A stretch of DNA of 25,454 bases. Origin: Saprospiraceae bacterium (lineage in GTDB: Bacteria > Bacteroidota > Bacteroidia > Chitinophagales > Saprospiraceae). This document shows positions 1 through 7,797 of this stretch, piece by piece. The notes beneath the pieces were generated by a model. It was not told the origin of the DNA, ran no database searches, and worked only from the letters and a program-made list of their open reading frames with translations. Position 1 is the first letter of the stretch. Every line of letters starts with the position of its first letter. A program made the translations under genes and the position numbers. The stretch is from assembly GCA_016714785.1 (NCBI GenBank), contig JADKCC010000047.1:1-25454 (forward strand), written 5' to 3'.

Positions 1-141
1 AAAGCAATATCAGGAAATGGAATACATCCAGCATTTACTCATCGTGGGCTGAGAATAGATTTGGAACCTAGCAAAGAACAGTCAAATGATATGATAAAAG
101 AAAAGGCCAAGAATAAAAAATGGTGGCAATTTGGAAAATAA
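1..141 (+). CDS. C-terminal end of an unidentified protein (partial)
   Basis: The first frame is open from base 1 to the TAA at 139-141 and gives the last 46 residues of a protein whose start lies outside the window. The tail is basic and aromatic, ending KKWWQFGK, with an earlier piece reading HRGLRIDLEP. I do not recognise the family. The next in-frame segment after the stop (154-255, starting ATG) could code for 33 further residues, so a stop-codon readthrough or a broken longer gene cannot be excluded. Codon use looks like that of the neighbouring real genes, which is the main support for coding. Confidence 0.5.
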   Translation, partial: KAISGNGIHPAFTHRGLRIDLEPSKEQSNDMIKEKAKNKKWWQFGK

Positions 142-592
142 AAGTCGATAACAATGTACACCATGACCATACTTCCTATCGGTCGTACGGCAGGTGCACT
201 AGACGTTAGATACAATTTTTTAAGAGAAAAGGAAACAAATACCACTGACATTTAAGGCTAGAAGTTGTGTTGAAAACCGACTTTCGGGCCATTTTGAACG
301 AAGCGATGCCTGATGTTTAGCAGATATTTTACTATGCGGATTGGAATGAAGCTATTAGATTATTGTCGATTCTTACACATATCGTTTGTTTTAATTTTTT
401 ACAGTGTATTGATGTGTTGCAGGCAAACCGATTAAAAATATAGAACTCAATACTATAAACCATTGCTTCTAAAATATGTTTATTTTTTGAAGTCTTAATG
501 GTCTTATATGAATTGCTTATGTCTTTATAAGATATATAAATTTTGATTATGGCATTAAGATTGTAATTTTACACGAATAAATAAAATATAGT
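142..592. other. Intergenic stretch with possible gene remnants
   Basis: No convincing intact gene. A short ORF at 154-255 (plus) is in the same frame as the partial gene before it. A second plus-strand frame from 264 to 443 reads like protein (KTDFRAILNEA near its start, ADWNEAIRLL later) but contains a TAG at 318-320 and has no start codon. Both may be debris of a decayed gene; I could not identify a family. The last ~55 bases hold the katG promoter. Confidence 0.3.
541..571 (+). promoter_or_regulatory. Predicted katG promoter (Bacteroidota type)
   Basis: A TTTG at 542-545 is followed after 18 bases by TAATTTTA at 564-571. This is close to the Bacteroidota primary sigma consensus TTTG-N19-21-TAnnTTTG; the -7 box differs from the consensus only in its last base. 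It would start transcription roughly 15 bases before the ATG at 593. No Shine-Dalgarno sequence lies before the ATG, only an A/T-rich leader, as is usual in this phylum. No OxyR or PerR operator was recognised. Confidence 0.45.
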
Positions 593-2821
593 ATGGATAA
601 TAATCATAATGCGACGACCTATGAGGTGAACGCAGTAAGTAAATGCCCATTTACGGGAGCTGTTAGCAAACAAACAGCTGGTGCAGGTCCTTCAAACCGA
701 GATTGGTGGCCCAATCAATTAAAATTAAATATATTGCGCCAAAACTCGACCCTTTCTAATCCAATGGATCCTGATTTTAATTATGCGGAAGCATTTAAAA
801 GCCTTGATCTAAATGAAATCAAAAAGGATATTGTAGATTTGATGACTACATCACAAGATTGGTGGCCTGCAGATTGGGGACATTATGGTCCTTTTTTTAT
901 AAGAATGGCATGGCATAGTGCAGGTACTTATCGTATAGCTGATGGGCGAGGAGGAGCAGGTTCTGGCACACAGCGCTTTGCTCCACTGAATAGTTGGCCA
1001 GATAATGCCAATCTTGACAAAGCGCGATTATTGCTTTGGCCTATCAAACAAAAGTATGGAAATAAGATATCTTGGGCTGATTTGATTATTCTTGCTGGCA
1101 ATTGTGCGCTCGAATCTATGGGTTTTGAAACTTTTGGCTTTGGTGGTGGAAGAGAAGATGTTTGGCAGCCTGAGGAGGATATTTATTGGGGCCCAGAAGC
1201 TGAGTGGTTGGGTGATAAAAGATATACTGGTGACAGGGAATTGGAAAATCCTTTAGGCGCTGTCCAAATGGGATTGATTTACGTAAATCCTGAAGGCCCC
1301 AATAGTAATCCTGATCCGATCTTAGCAGCGCGTGATATTAGAGAGACTTTTGCTCGAATGGCAATGAATGATGAAGAAACAGTGGCATTAATTGCAGGAG
1401 GACACACATTTGGCAAAACACATGGTGCTGCTGATCCAAGTAAGTATGTAGGCCCAGAACCTGCTGGAGCCACGATAGAGGAGCAAGGATTAGGATGGAA
1501 AAATACTTTTGGTAGTGGTAATGGGGCTGATACAATTACAAGTGGATTGGAAGGTGCATGGACCACAACTCCAACTAAATGGAGCAATAATTTCTTTTGG
1601 AATCTTTTCGGTTATGAATGGGAACTGACAAAGAGCCCAGCAGGTGCTCATCAATGGATACCTAAACATGGTATGGGGGCTAATTCTGTACCTGATGCTC
1701 ATGATCCGTCAAAGAGAAATACTCCTGTGATGTTAACAACAGATTTAGCTTTGCGATTTGATCCTAAATATGAAAAAATATCCCGCAGATTTCATGAAAA
1801 TCCCGATGAGTTCAAAGACGCTTTTGCAAAAGCATGGTATAAATTAACACATAGAGACTTAGGGCCGATTTCGAGATATTTGGGACAGGAAGTACCTACA
1901 GAAGTTTTAATATGGCAAGATCCTGTACCTACACCAATACTTCCATTGGTAGGGGAAGATGATATCCTTGTATTGAAGGATCAAATTATTGGCTCAGGTT
2001 TGACTGTTTCGCAATTGATTTCAGTAGCTTGGGCATCTGCATCCACATTTAGAGGATCTGACAATCGTGGTGGGGCCAATGGTGCACGAGTAAGTTTAAA
2101 TCCACAAAAATTTTGGGAAGTCAATGAGCCAACACAACTTGCCAGCGTTTTGGAAGCATTGGAAGTCATCAAAAAAACATTTAATAGTGGAAACACTGGA
2201 AAGCAAATATCTTTGGCTGATTTAATAGTTCTTGGTGGATGTGTAGGCGTGGAGCAAGCAGCTAAAAATGCGGGTATGAATATAAATGTTCCTTTCACTC
2301 CAGGCCGTACTGATGCCTCTCAAGAACAAACTGATGTAGAATCATTTGCTGTTCTAGAACCAAATGCAGATGGGTTTAGAAATTATTTGAAGGCGAGAAC
2401 AGATGCATCTGCTGAAGATATGCTCATAGACAAAGCACAACTAATGACTTTAACTGCGCCAGAAATGACAGTACTCTTAGGAGGAATGCGTGTATTAGGT
2501 GCTAATTTCGGGCAGACGCAGCATGGCGTATTTACTAAAAGAGCAGAGACGCTTTCCAATGATTTTTTTGTAAACTTACTTGACTTAAATATAACTTGGA
2601 AGGCTACATCAGCATCACAAGACATATTTGAAGGTCGTGATCGAAAAACAGGTGAAGTCAAATGGACAGGAACCAGAGTAGATTTGATATTTGGTTCAAA
2701 CTCTGAATTGCGTGCGATTGCAGAAGTTTATGGTAGCAATGACGCAAAAGAGAAATTCACAAGAGACTTTGTAGCTGCTTGGAATAAAGTTATGAATTTA
2801 GATCGTTTTGACCTTGTATAA
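593..2821 (+). CDS. katG: Catalase-peroxidase KatG
   Basis: Bifunctional haem enzyme that dismutates hydrogen peroxide and also acts as a peroxidase; it protects the cytoplasm from oxidative stress. The 742 residues match the usual family length and show both tandem peroxidase-like domains. The N-terminal domain keeps the distal triad Arg104, Trp107 and His108 (in FIRMAWHSAGTYR), the proximal haem ligand His271 (GGHTFGKTHG), and the residues of the Met-Tyr-Trp cross-link that gives catalase activity: Trp107, Tyr230 (GLIYVNPEGP) and Met256 (ARMAMND). The C-terminal domain (about 435-742) lacks haem ligands, as expected. No signal peptide is seen. The gene stands alone, with its own promoter and a rho-independent terminator; no regulator gene is adjacent. 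The identification is secure from motifs alone. Confidence 0.98.
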   Translation: MDNNHNATTYEVNAVSKCPFTGAVSKQTAGAGPSNRDWWPNQLKLNILRQNSTLSNPMDPDFNYAEAFKSLDLNEIKKDIVDLMTTSQDWWPADWGHYGPFFIRMAWHSAGTYRIADGRGGAGSGTQRFAPLNSWPDNANLDKARLLLWPIKQKYGNKISWADLIILAGNCALESMGFETFGFGGGREDVWQPEEDIYWGPEAEWLGDKRYTGDRELENPLGAVQMGLIYVNPEGPNSNPDPILAARDIRETFARMAMNDEETVALIAGGHTFGKTHGAADPSKYVGPEPAGATIEEQGLGWKNTFGSGNGADTITSGLEGAWTTTPTKWSNNFFWNLFGYEWELTKSPAGAHQWIPKHGMGANSVPDAHDPSKRNTPVMLTTDLALRFDPKYEKISRRFHENPDEFKDAFAKAWYKLTHRDLGPISRYLGQEVPTEVLIWQDPVPTPILPLVGEDDILVLKDQIIGSGLTVSQLISVAWASASTFRGSDNRGGANGARVSLNPQKFWEVNEPTQLASVLEALEVIKKTFNSGNTGKQISLADLIVLGGCVGVEQAAKNAGMNINVPFTPGRTDASQEQTDVESFAVLEPNADGFRNYLKARTDASAEDMLIDKAQLMTLTAPEMTVLLGGMRVLGANFGQTQHGVFTKRAETLSNDFFVNLLDLNITWKATSASQDIFEGRDRKTGEVKWTGTRVDLIFGSNSELRAIAEVYGSNDAKEKFTRDFVAAWNKVMNLDRFDLV

Positions 2822-2864
2822 TACATTTCTCTTCAACCTATAATTATTTAAGCTAGTATATTAA

Positions 2865-2900
2865 AAAGGGCAATCTAATACGAATTAGGTTGCTTTTTTT
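2865..2900 (+). terminator. Rho-independent terminator of katG
   Basis: A 10-bp stem (2870-2879 with 2884-2893, one G-T pair) around a four-base loop is followed by seven T residues at 2894-2900. It lies 48 bases after the katG stop codon. Confidence 0.8.
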
Positions 2901-3274
2901 ATGTTTTGGATCTCAATTATATAGTATGATATAAAAGTTTTGATGTAGATATTACAATGTAAATACCTGGAATTTAAGAGTAAATTTTTCATAGCAACTA
3001 ATTTCGCATCTCTGAAGCAAATTCAATCAGGCTCTTTGGGGGCTAATGATTGTATTGCCGAGTTCACTCTAAAAAGTAATTTGGTATTCCCCAACGGACT
3101 GAATATTAAATCGTTTCAGGATTATCTTTTTTATTTCCAGCTTTAAAGAGTGGAGTCATATCGTTTTCATTTTATTGTACTATTGTTTTTTTGATTGAAT
3201 CTATGCGATAGCTAATAGCACTAGGATTGAAATCTTTTGTGTTTGTATTCTATTCGAATTCATAACAAAATTCC
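2901..3274. other. Intergenic stretch with a start-less open frame
   Basis: On the plus strand the frame 2949-3146 is open for about 65 codons with protein-like composition (pieces read GANDCIAEFTLKSN and FPNGLNIKSF) but has no ATG, GTG or TTG start near its 5' end. It may be the remnant of a gene. Nothing else recognisable was found here. Confidence 0.25.
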
Positions 3275-3282
3275 CATCTTTG
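3275..3282 (+). promoter_or_regulatory. Possible -7 element for the VOC gene
   Basis: CATCTTTG matches seven of the eight positions of TAnnTTTG in spirit (only the first T is missing) and lies 14 bases before the ATG at 3297. A convincing -33 box at the normal spacing was not found. If real, it rules out the earlier TTG at 3237 as the translation start. Confidence 0.3.
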
Positions 3283-3296
3283 CAAATAAAAAGAAT

Positions 3297-3653
3297 ATGA
3301 TGACAGATATCATTCCTAAACTTCCTATGAGGAACAAGGCAATCACTAAGGATTATTATGTAAATCAGTTAGGCTTTACAGACATTGGAAGTCAAGACTT
3401 TGATGGATATTTAATTTTGCAAAGAGATCAGATAGAGATTCACTTTTTTGAATTCAAAGACCTTAATCCTAAAGAGAATTATGGCCAAGTTTATATTCGC
3501 ACAGATAGGATAGATACTCTTTATCAATCATTGATAGCCAATGGCAGTGCGATCCATCCTTCAGGACCTTTACAAGTCAAACCTTGGGGACAGAAGGAGT
3601 TTTCGATGCTAGACCCTGATCATAACTTGTTGACTTTTGGGCAGAGTGTTTAG
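3297..3653 (+). CDS. VOC-fold protein, bleomycin-resistance/glyoxalase type
   Basis: A 118-residue cytoplasmic protein of the vicinal oxygen chelate superfamily. The order of elements fits the single-domain bleomycin-binding type: an opening strand (IIPKLPMRNK), a helix with TKDYYVNQLGF, the EIHFFEF strand, and the closing FSMLDPDHNLLTFGQ strand. These proteins either bind a drug such as bleomycin or act as small metal-dependent enzymes; the substrate cannot be read from sequence. I chose the ATG at 3297 over the TTG at 3237, because the added N-terminus is unlike the family and a putative promoter element lies between them. Its relation to the downstream SRPBCC gene (65-base gap) is probably only co-orientation. 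Confidence 0.8.
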   Translation: MMTDIIPKLPMRNKAITKDYYVNQLGFTDIGSQDFDGYLILQRDQIEIHFFEFKDLNPKENYGQVYIRTDRIDTLYQSLIANGSAIHPSGPLQVKPWGQKEFSMLDPDHNLLTFGQSV

Positions 3654-3718
3654 TTTTGATATAGTCTATCACGTAGGAAGTCACAAGTGTGTAATATGAC
3701 CTCTATAAAATTAAACCG

Positions 3719-4162
3719 ATGAATATAGAAAACGATTGTCAAATATACAGTTCACGAAGCATCTATGCTCCCATAGAAAAAGTGTATGAAGCATTTGCTA
3801 ATCCATCACACCTGAAAAATTGGTGGGGACCTCATGGCTTTACCAACACAATTCACGAATTTGACCTTCAAGCTGGAGGTAAGTGGATATTAACTATGCA
3901 TGGACCGGAAGTCGGTAATTACGAAAATTCATCTATTTTTACAGAAGTTTTGCCCTTCAAACTAGTATCATGGAAAAGACTTTCCCAACCATTATTTGAT
4001 ATGGAATTAGGTTTTGAAGAGGTAGATAAAGCGCATATTCAAGTATCATTCAGAATGATTTTCGAATCACCAGAGGCGTGTGATAAAATCAAAAAGTTTG
4101 CGCTACCAAAAAATGAGGAAAACTTTGATAGGTTGGAGATTGAGTTGGAGAATATGGTTTAA
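3719..4162 (+). CDS. SRPBCC / AHSA1-family protein
   Basis: A 147-residue cytoplasmic protein with the START-like (SRPBCC) fold that encloses a hydrophobic pocket. The pattern is that of the Activator of Hsp90 ATPase homologue 1-like family: an N-terminal strand (YSSRSIYAPIEKVYEAF), the conserved NWWGPHGFTN segment near residues 39-48, and a long C-terminal helix (about 120-147). Bacterial members usually have no proven Hsp90 role; many bind small ligands or serve stress-related functions. The length is normal and the start ATG has no competing upstream start. The following propeller fragment is in another frame and is not part of it. Confidence 0.85.
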   Translation: MNIENDCQIYSSRSIYAPIEKVYEAFANPSHLKNWWGPHGFTNTIHEFDLQAGGKWILTMHGPEVGNYENSSIFTEVLPFKLVSWKRLSQPLFDMELGFEEVDKAHIQVSFRMIFESPEACDKIKKFALPKNEENFDRLEIELENMV

Positions 4163-4217
4163 ATATTTGAGGACAACTACAAGATTGAGTCATTTAAATA
4201 TAAATGACTGGTTAAGA

Positions 4218-4504
4218 AAAGGATATGATTCAGGGGCTAAGTTTTCACCTGATGGTAAAAGATTGCTTTCTATGGTCAAAATGAAGATAAAAACTTTGAG
4301 ATATTTGTTATGAAAAGTGATGGCTCAGAAATCCAAAACGTGACTAATGATATTTTGGAAGATTATTCACCTGATTGGTCAACTGATGGTAATTGGCTTG
4401 CGTATTCTAGTGGCACTTCCAAACAATATGACGTGTGGCTGATCAACTTAATCACCAAAGCTAAAGTAGGGGCTGCTGAAAAAGTCAGCTATTATTTTTG
4501 GTAA
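4218..4504 (+). pseudogene. Broken TolB-like beta-propeller fragment (PD40 repeats)
   Basis: Two consecutive PD40/WD40-like repeats are visible. The first reads GAKFSPDGK in one frame; after the A-run at 4257-4260 the coding continues in another frame as YGQNEDKNFEIFVMKSDG, then DYSPDWSTDGNWLAYSSG. Adding one A to that run would restore GKKIAFYGQ, the expected repeat core. The fragment has no N-terminal part and at its 3' end runs into the mobile element that begins at 4469; the last 12 codons before TAA at 4502-4504 belong to the element. The intact relative would be a periplasmic propeller of the TolB or peptidase-associated type. Truncated at both ends and frameshifted, it is unlikely to function. 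Confidence 0.7.
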
Positions 4505-4852
4505 ATAGTTTAACGGAGATTATCGTTCAAAAAACAAGCAATAGTGAATGAAGAAACAAAAGTGCGTCTATTGCCATAGAAAGCACAAAGGATTAAATAT
4601 GAAATACTTATGGCAATAGAAAAAGCATTTTGGTTCGAAAATGAACGGTGCTACGCAATTGCCTTTTTTGAACTAGACTTTTTGGTTACTTTTTTGGGCA
4701 ATGCAAAAAAGTAACTGCCGCCTGCATAAGGCAAAAGCCAACTCAAGGTACACGACTTTTGGACAAAATCAATTAAAAGGTTTGCATTTAATTTGTTTAT
4801 TATAGACATAATTTATTATTTATCAATTGGTTGTACCATAGTCAGCAGACCC
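4469..4852 (+). mobile_element. MITE-like element, copy A
   Basis: A 384-bp non-coding element. It is about 95% identical to the reverse complement of 11800-12186 by my hand alignment (roughly 20 differences). Terminal inverted repeats read GGGGCTGCTGA at the left and TCAGCAGACCC at the right end, and the dinucleotide TA flanks both ends (4467-4468 and 4853-4854), consistent with a TA target-site duplication. Inside lie a perfect 12-bp hairpin (4685-4696 with 4704-4715) and an 11-bp inverted repeat (4568-4578 with 4609-4619). No ORF is conserved between copies, so it must have been moved by a transposase in trans. TA targets are typical of IS630/Tc1 and of some IS5-group elements; I do not assign a family. 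Confidence 0.85.
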
Positions 4853-5028
4853 TAAAGTAAGGATCACCCATGAACCGAAAAGAAATGAAACGCCTGTATG
4901 GCGACCGAAGTAGCATATAGCGTGTTAATTTAGCCAGACAAGATGCCTTTAGATACTGTATAGTAACTAGGAAGCTACAACGAACTGTGTCATTCCTGCA
5001 TCAGGAAAACTTATCCTGAAATAAAGGT
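4853..5028. other. Gap between MITE copy A and the operon terminator
   Basis: No gene recognised. A 16-codon ORF starts at the ATG near 4870 but has no supporting features. The stretch does not continue the propeller fragment interrupted at 4469, so the original gene was already truncated or frameshifted at this point. Confidence 0.3.
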
Positions 5029-5064
5029 AAAAAAAAAAGGAAGCCAACTTTTCAGATGGCCTCC
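5029..5064 (-). terminator. Rho-independent terminator of the sigma-factor operon
   Basis: Read on the minus strand, an 8-bp stem (5057-5064 with 5039-5046, one G-T pair) with a 10-base loop is followed by ten T residues (the A-run 5029-5038 on the plus strand). It lies 29 bases past the stop codon of the last operon gene. Confidence 0.8.
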
Positions 5065-5093
5065 TGCTATGGTTTTATCAAAAAATATGGGTG

Positions 5094-7775
5094 TTAAATT
5101 TTTACCAACTTTTTTGCTATATTTTTACCGTTGCTTAAAATTATATTCATGGTATAAAAACCATTGGATAAATGAGATATATCTATGGCTGGAGATGATA
5201 AATCAGAAGTTGAGTAAAGGGTTTTCCCATCTAAAGCTATAATTTGGACCAATTTTACGGCAACTTTTGACGATTCTAATGAAATCAATCCTGTTGTAGG
5301 ATTAGGGAAAATGGCAATAGATGGTTCATCAAAATCTAGCGCAGAAGTTGGAATTGAACCATTATAATCTAATTTGATGGTGGTTAATTCTCGATTGTGG
5401 CCGGAAACAATTTTATTGCCATTTTCATACAGTTTGAAGACATCATGCAGTACAACATTTTGGTTTGCTTTGATGATTATTTTTAACATGGATGCTTGAT
5501 TTTCAATAGCATATCCATTGCTTCGTATATACTGATCATCTGCCAAAGATACAATCAGATAGTGGTCACCTTTATCTACCACAGTTACAGTGAAAAATGG
5601 ACTGAGCACTTGAACGATATCAAAAGCCCCATTTTTTTCAATTGCCAATTGAAAGCCTTTCAGTCTAAGATCACCTACGTTATTGGTTTTAATAGCATAC
5701 ATTTCTCCTTGGTTGAGTATCTGGTCATCTAGTTTTAGTGTGGTGATTTTAAGTATGTTTTCATTTCTATTGTAACTATCATTCAAATCGCCAATCTTCA
5801 TGCCTTTGAAGTGATATCTCTCAAATGGTGATGAGATATCACTAACATCTGTTAATGTATTTTTAAAGTAAAAGTCATTTGCTTTTATAAATTTCCATGG
5901 ACTACTATAAAAAGGACTGCCTGATGTCTGATTAGTTAAAAGACTGTTTAGAATAATAGCATCATTATTGTTTATATTTTTATCCGCATTTAAATCAGCT
6001 GCTGATTTTTGCATTTCATTTAATGTAGTTACGCCAAAAATGTATTCCTTCAGCATGATGATATCTTCTACATCGAGCCCTGACTGAAAGTCTGTATCAT
6101 TTCTGTATGGCTTGATTTTATCTATAGATCCATCATCATTCATGGTACTACAGCCTTGTTCTCCTGATGTTACGTTTGGTGTAATGTTTACGTTAGTTAT
6201 CGGTGCATCATGCAAAGTAGTAAAGCATACATTACGGCTATTGGTGGTAGCAGCATTGATGGTAATATTTTGGATGTAAGCATAAATTTGGCTGCTTACG
6301 GTATTTAAGATAGACCAATTTCTTTCTACTAAATACAAAGATGGACCTATTTCAGTAATGAAGTCAGAATATGATTTTAACCATGTATTATCACATAATG
6401 TATTTAAGATTGGACTTACATCATTGGGATGAATGGTTTGATTAAGGCTTAAATCATAAGGAGATACTTCAAGAAAATCTACTGAAATATCGGCTGGCCA
6501 TTCTACTGCATCATCAGATGTATGCCCTGATGTACAATCCCCAAATGGAGCATTCCAAGGTAGCGTGTCACACACTTCACAAACTACATTGTTAGTTGAG
6601 TTTAAAGTTATGGTTTGCTGATAGGTATAGACCCTATTAACGGTATCGGCAAAGTTAATATAAGCATGATTATACTTAATAATGTTGCCTTGGATTTCTG
6701 TAGTAATGCTTTCTCCTAGCTGCAAACATTTGTCAATCTTGGTTACACCTCCAAAAATTATTGGCTTAAAGTCAGAGAGTGGCACATTTAAAAAATCTGC
6801 AATGATCTGTGGGGTAGGATTGGTTAATAAATAGGAGGGAGCATTTTCTACCGTAATGTCGCAAGGCCACTCAATGTCATCAAGGAGTGTATGACCAGCG
6901 TTGCAATCTCCATCAGGTGTACATCTGCTCTCAGTGTCACACACAGTAAATGCTCCCGTGCAATCCAAACCTATAATGGTTATTGTTCCAAAACATCTGG
7001 ATTGTGTTTCAGGGTCAGTCACGGTATATTCAAATGTTTTTCCAATATCAGCAGGTCCTACTAATGGTTTGGGTAGCGTAACGTTATTATGCTTTAATAC
7101 AACATCATAAAATGAAGGACAAGCATAAGGTCCTCCTTCCAATAAGCTATCTGCTGTAATCTCAAATATGCCCACTGGTGGTACCCCAAATGTAATAGCA
7201 CTTTTACAAACTATTTGCTTAACACGATTTTTATTTTGGACGATGTTGATCATAGTGATAACTTGATTAGAGTTGCCAGCGGCATCTGTCACGGTTAGTA
7301 TGGCTGGCAATGGATTGGGACTGTTACAATCAATGACACTAGGAGATACGGAAAAGGTTACCGCTGAACAGTGATCGTACGAACCATCATCTAACATAGA
7401 GGGAAGTAGCGTAAAAGAATTTTGTTCATTAAACCCTACTGTTAATGATATTTCTCCAACTGCAATCGGTGCTGCTTTATCCGCTAGAGTCACATTACAG
7501 GTACAAGAGCTTGTTTGTCCAGAGTTCTTGGTAGCAGTCAATGTCACCAAATGTGGCCCTAAAACTGTTAATTCTGTTTTGTCAATGGACAACATATCAT
7601 AGTCTGAAGACCCATTATTGATATCTGAAGGCAGCAATGTATAAGAACATGACCACGGATTTGTAGATACGGTGACAGATGTTTTGCAAACTGCTACTTG
7701 TGTATTGCCAATATTGATAGAAAATATCAATACAAATAGCAGTATAATCGAATGTAAATGTTTTGGAGTGTTCAT
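5094..7775 (-). CDS. T9SS-exported protein with HYR-like and dockerin-like regions
   Basis: An 893-residue exported protein. Residues 1-25 form a signal peptide. Two HYR/PKD-like immunoglobulin segments (about 27-180) carry paired cysteines. Residues 270-530 contain two copies of a Cys-rich unit with the pattern CxxGHTxxDxxEWPxDI (291-307 and 414-430). A dockerin-like pair follows at about 563-612 (DVEDIIMLKEYIFG, then DLNADKNINNNDAIILNSLL), then a beta-rich cohesin-like region (about 670-800), and finally a T9SS type A sorting domain (819-893; FPNPTTG, then a terminal KKLVKI). The sorting domain is normally removed as the protein is attached to or released from the surface. It is the last gene of the sigma-factor operon, 22 bases after the barrel gene, and is the likely effector or structural output. 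The ligand is unknown. Confidence 0.85.
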   Translation of the reverse strand: MNTPKHLHSIILLFVLIFSINIGNTQVAVCKTSVTVSTNPWSCSYTLLPSDINNGSSDYDMLSIDKTELTVLGPHLVTLTATKNSGQTSSCTCNVTLADKAAPIAVGEISLTVGFNEQNSFTLLPSMLDDGSYDHCSAVTFSVSPSVIDCNSPNPLPAILTVTDAAGNSNQVITMINIVQNKNRVKQIVCKSAITFGVPPVGIFEITADSLLEGGPYACPSFYDVVLKHNNVTLPKPLVGPADIGKTFEYTVTDPETQSRCFGTITIIGLDCTGAFTVCDTESRCTPDGDCNAGHTLLDDIEWPCDITVENAPSYLLTNPTPQIIADFLNVPLSDFKPIIFGGVTKIDKCLQLGESITTEIQGNIIKYNHAYINFADTVNRVYTYQQTITLNSTNNVVCEVCDTLPWNAPFGDCTSGHTSDDAVEWPADISVDFLEVSPYDLSLNQTIHPNDVSPILNTLCDNTWLKSYSDFITEIGPSLYLVERNWSILNTVSSQIYAYIQNITINAATTNSRNVCFTTLHDAPITNVNITPNVTSGEQGCSTMNDDGSIDKIKPYRNDTDFQSGLDVEDIIMLKEYIFGVTTLNEMQKSAADLNADKNINNNDAIILNSLLTNQTSGSPFYSSPWKFIKANDFYFKNTLTDVSDISSPFERYHFKGMKIGDLNDSYNRNENILKITTLKLDDQILNQGEMYAIKTNNVGDLRLKGFQLAIEKNGAFDIVQVLSPFFTVTVVDKGDHYLIVSLADDQYIRSNGYAIENQASMLKIIIKANQNVVLHDVFKLYENGNKIVSGHNRELTTIKLDYNGSIPTSALDFDEPSIAIFPNPTTGLISLESSKVAVKLVQIIALDGKTLYSTSDLSSPAIDISHLSNGFYTMNIILSNGKNIAKKLVKI

Positions 7776-7797
7776 TGTTTTTTAATTTTTAAATGGT

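Noticed and set aside
39..251. Minus-strand ORF at the left edge
   Set aside because: Opposite to the partial plus-strand gene; no family features.
1279..2661. Long minus-strand ORFs opposite katG
   Set aside because: They are antisense to a secure gene, show no domain features and arise from its codon bias.
3237..3296. Earlier TTG start extending the first VOC protein by 20 residues
   Set aside because: The extension is unlike the family N-terminus and a possible -7 promoter element lies within it.
4609..4716. 33-codon ORF inside MITE copy A
   Set aside because: The frame is not preserved in copy B, and it spans a structural hairpin.
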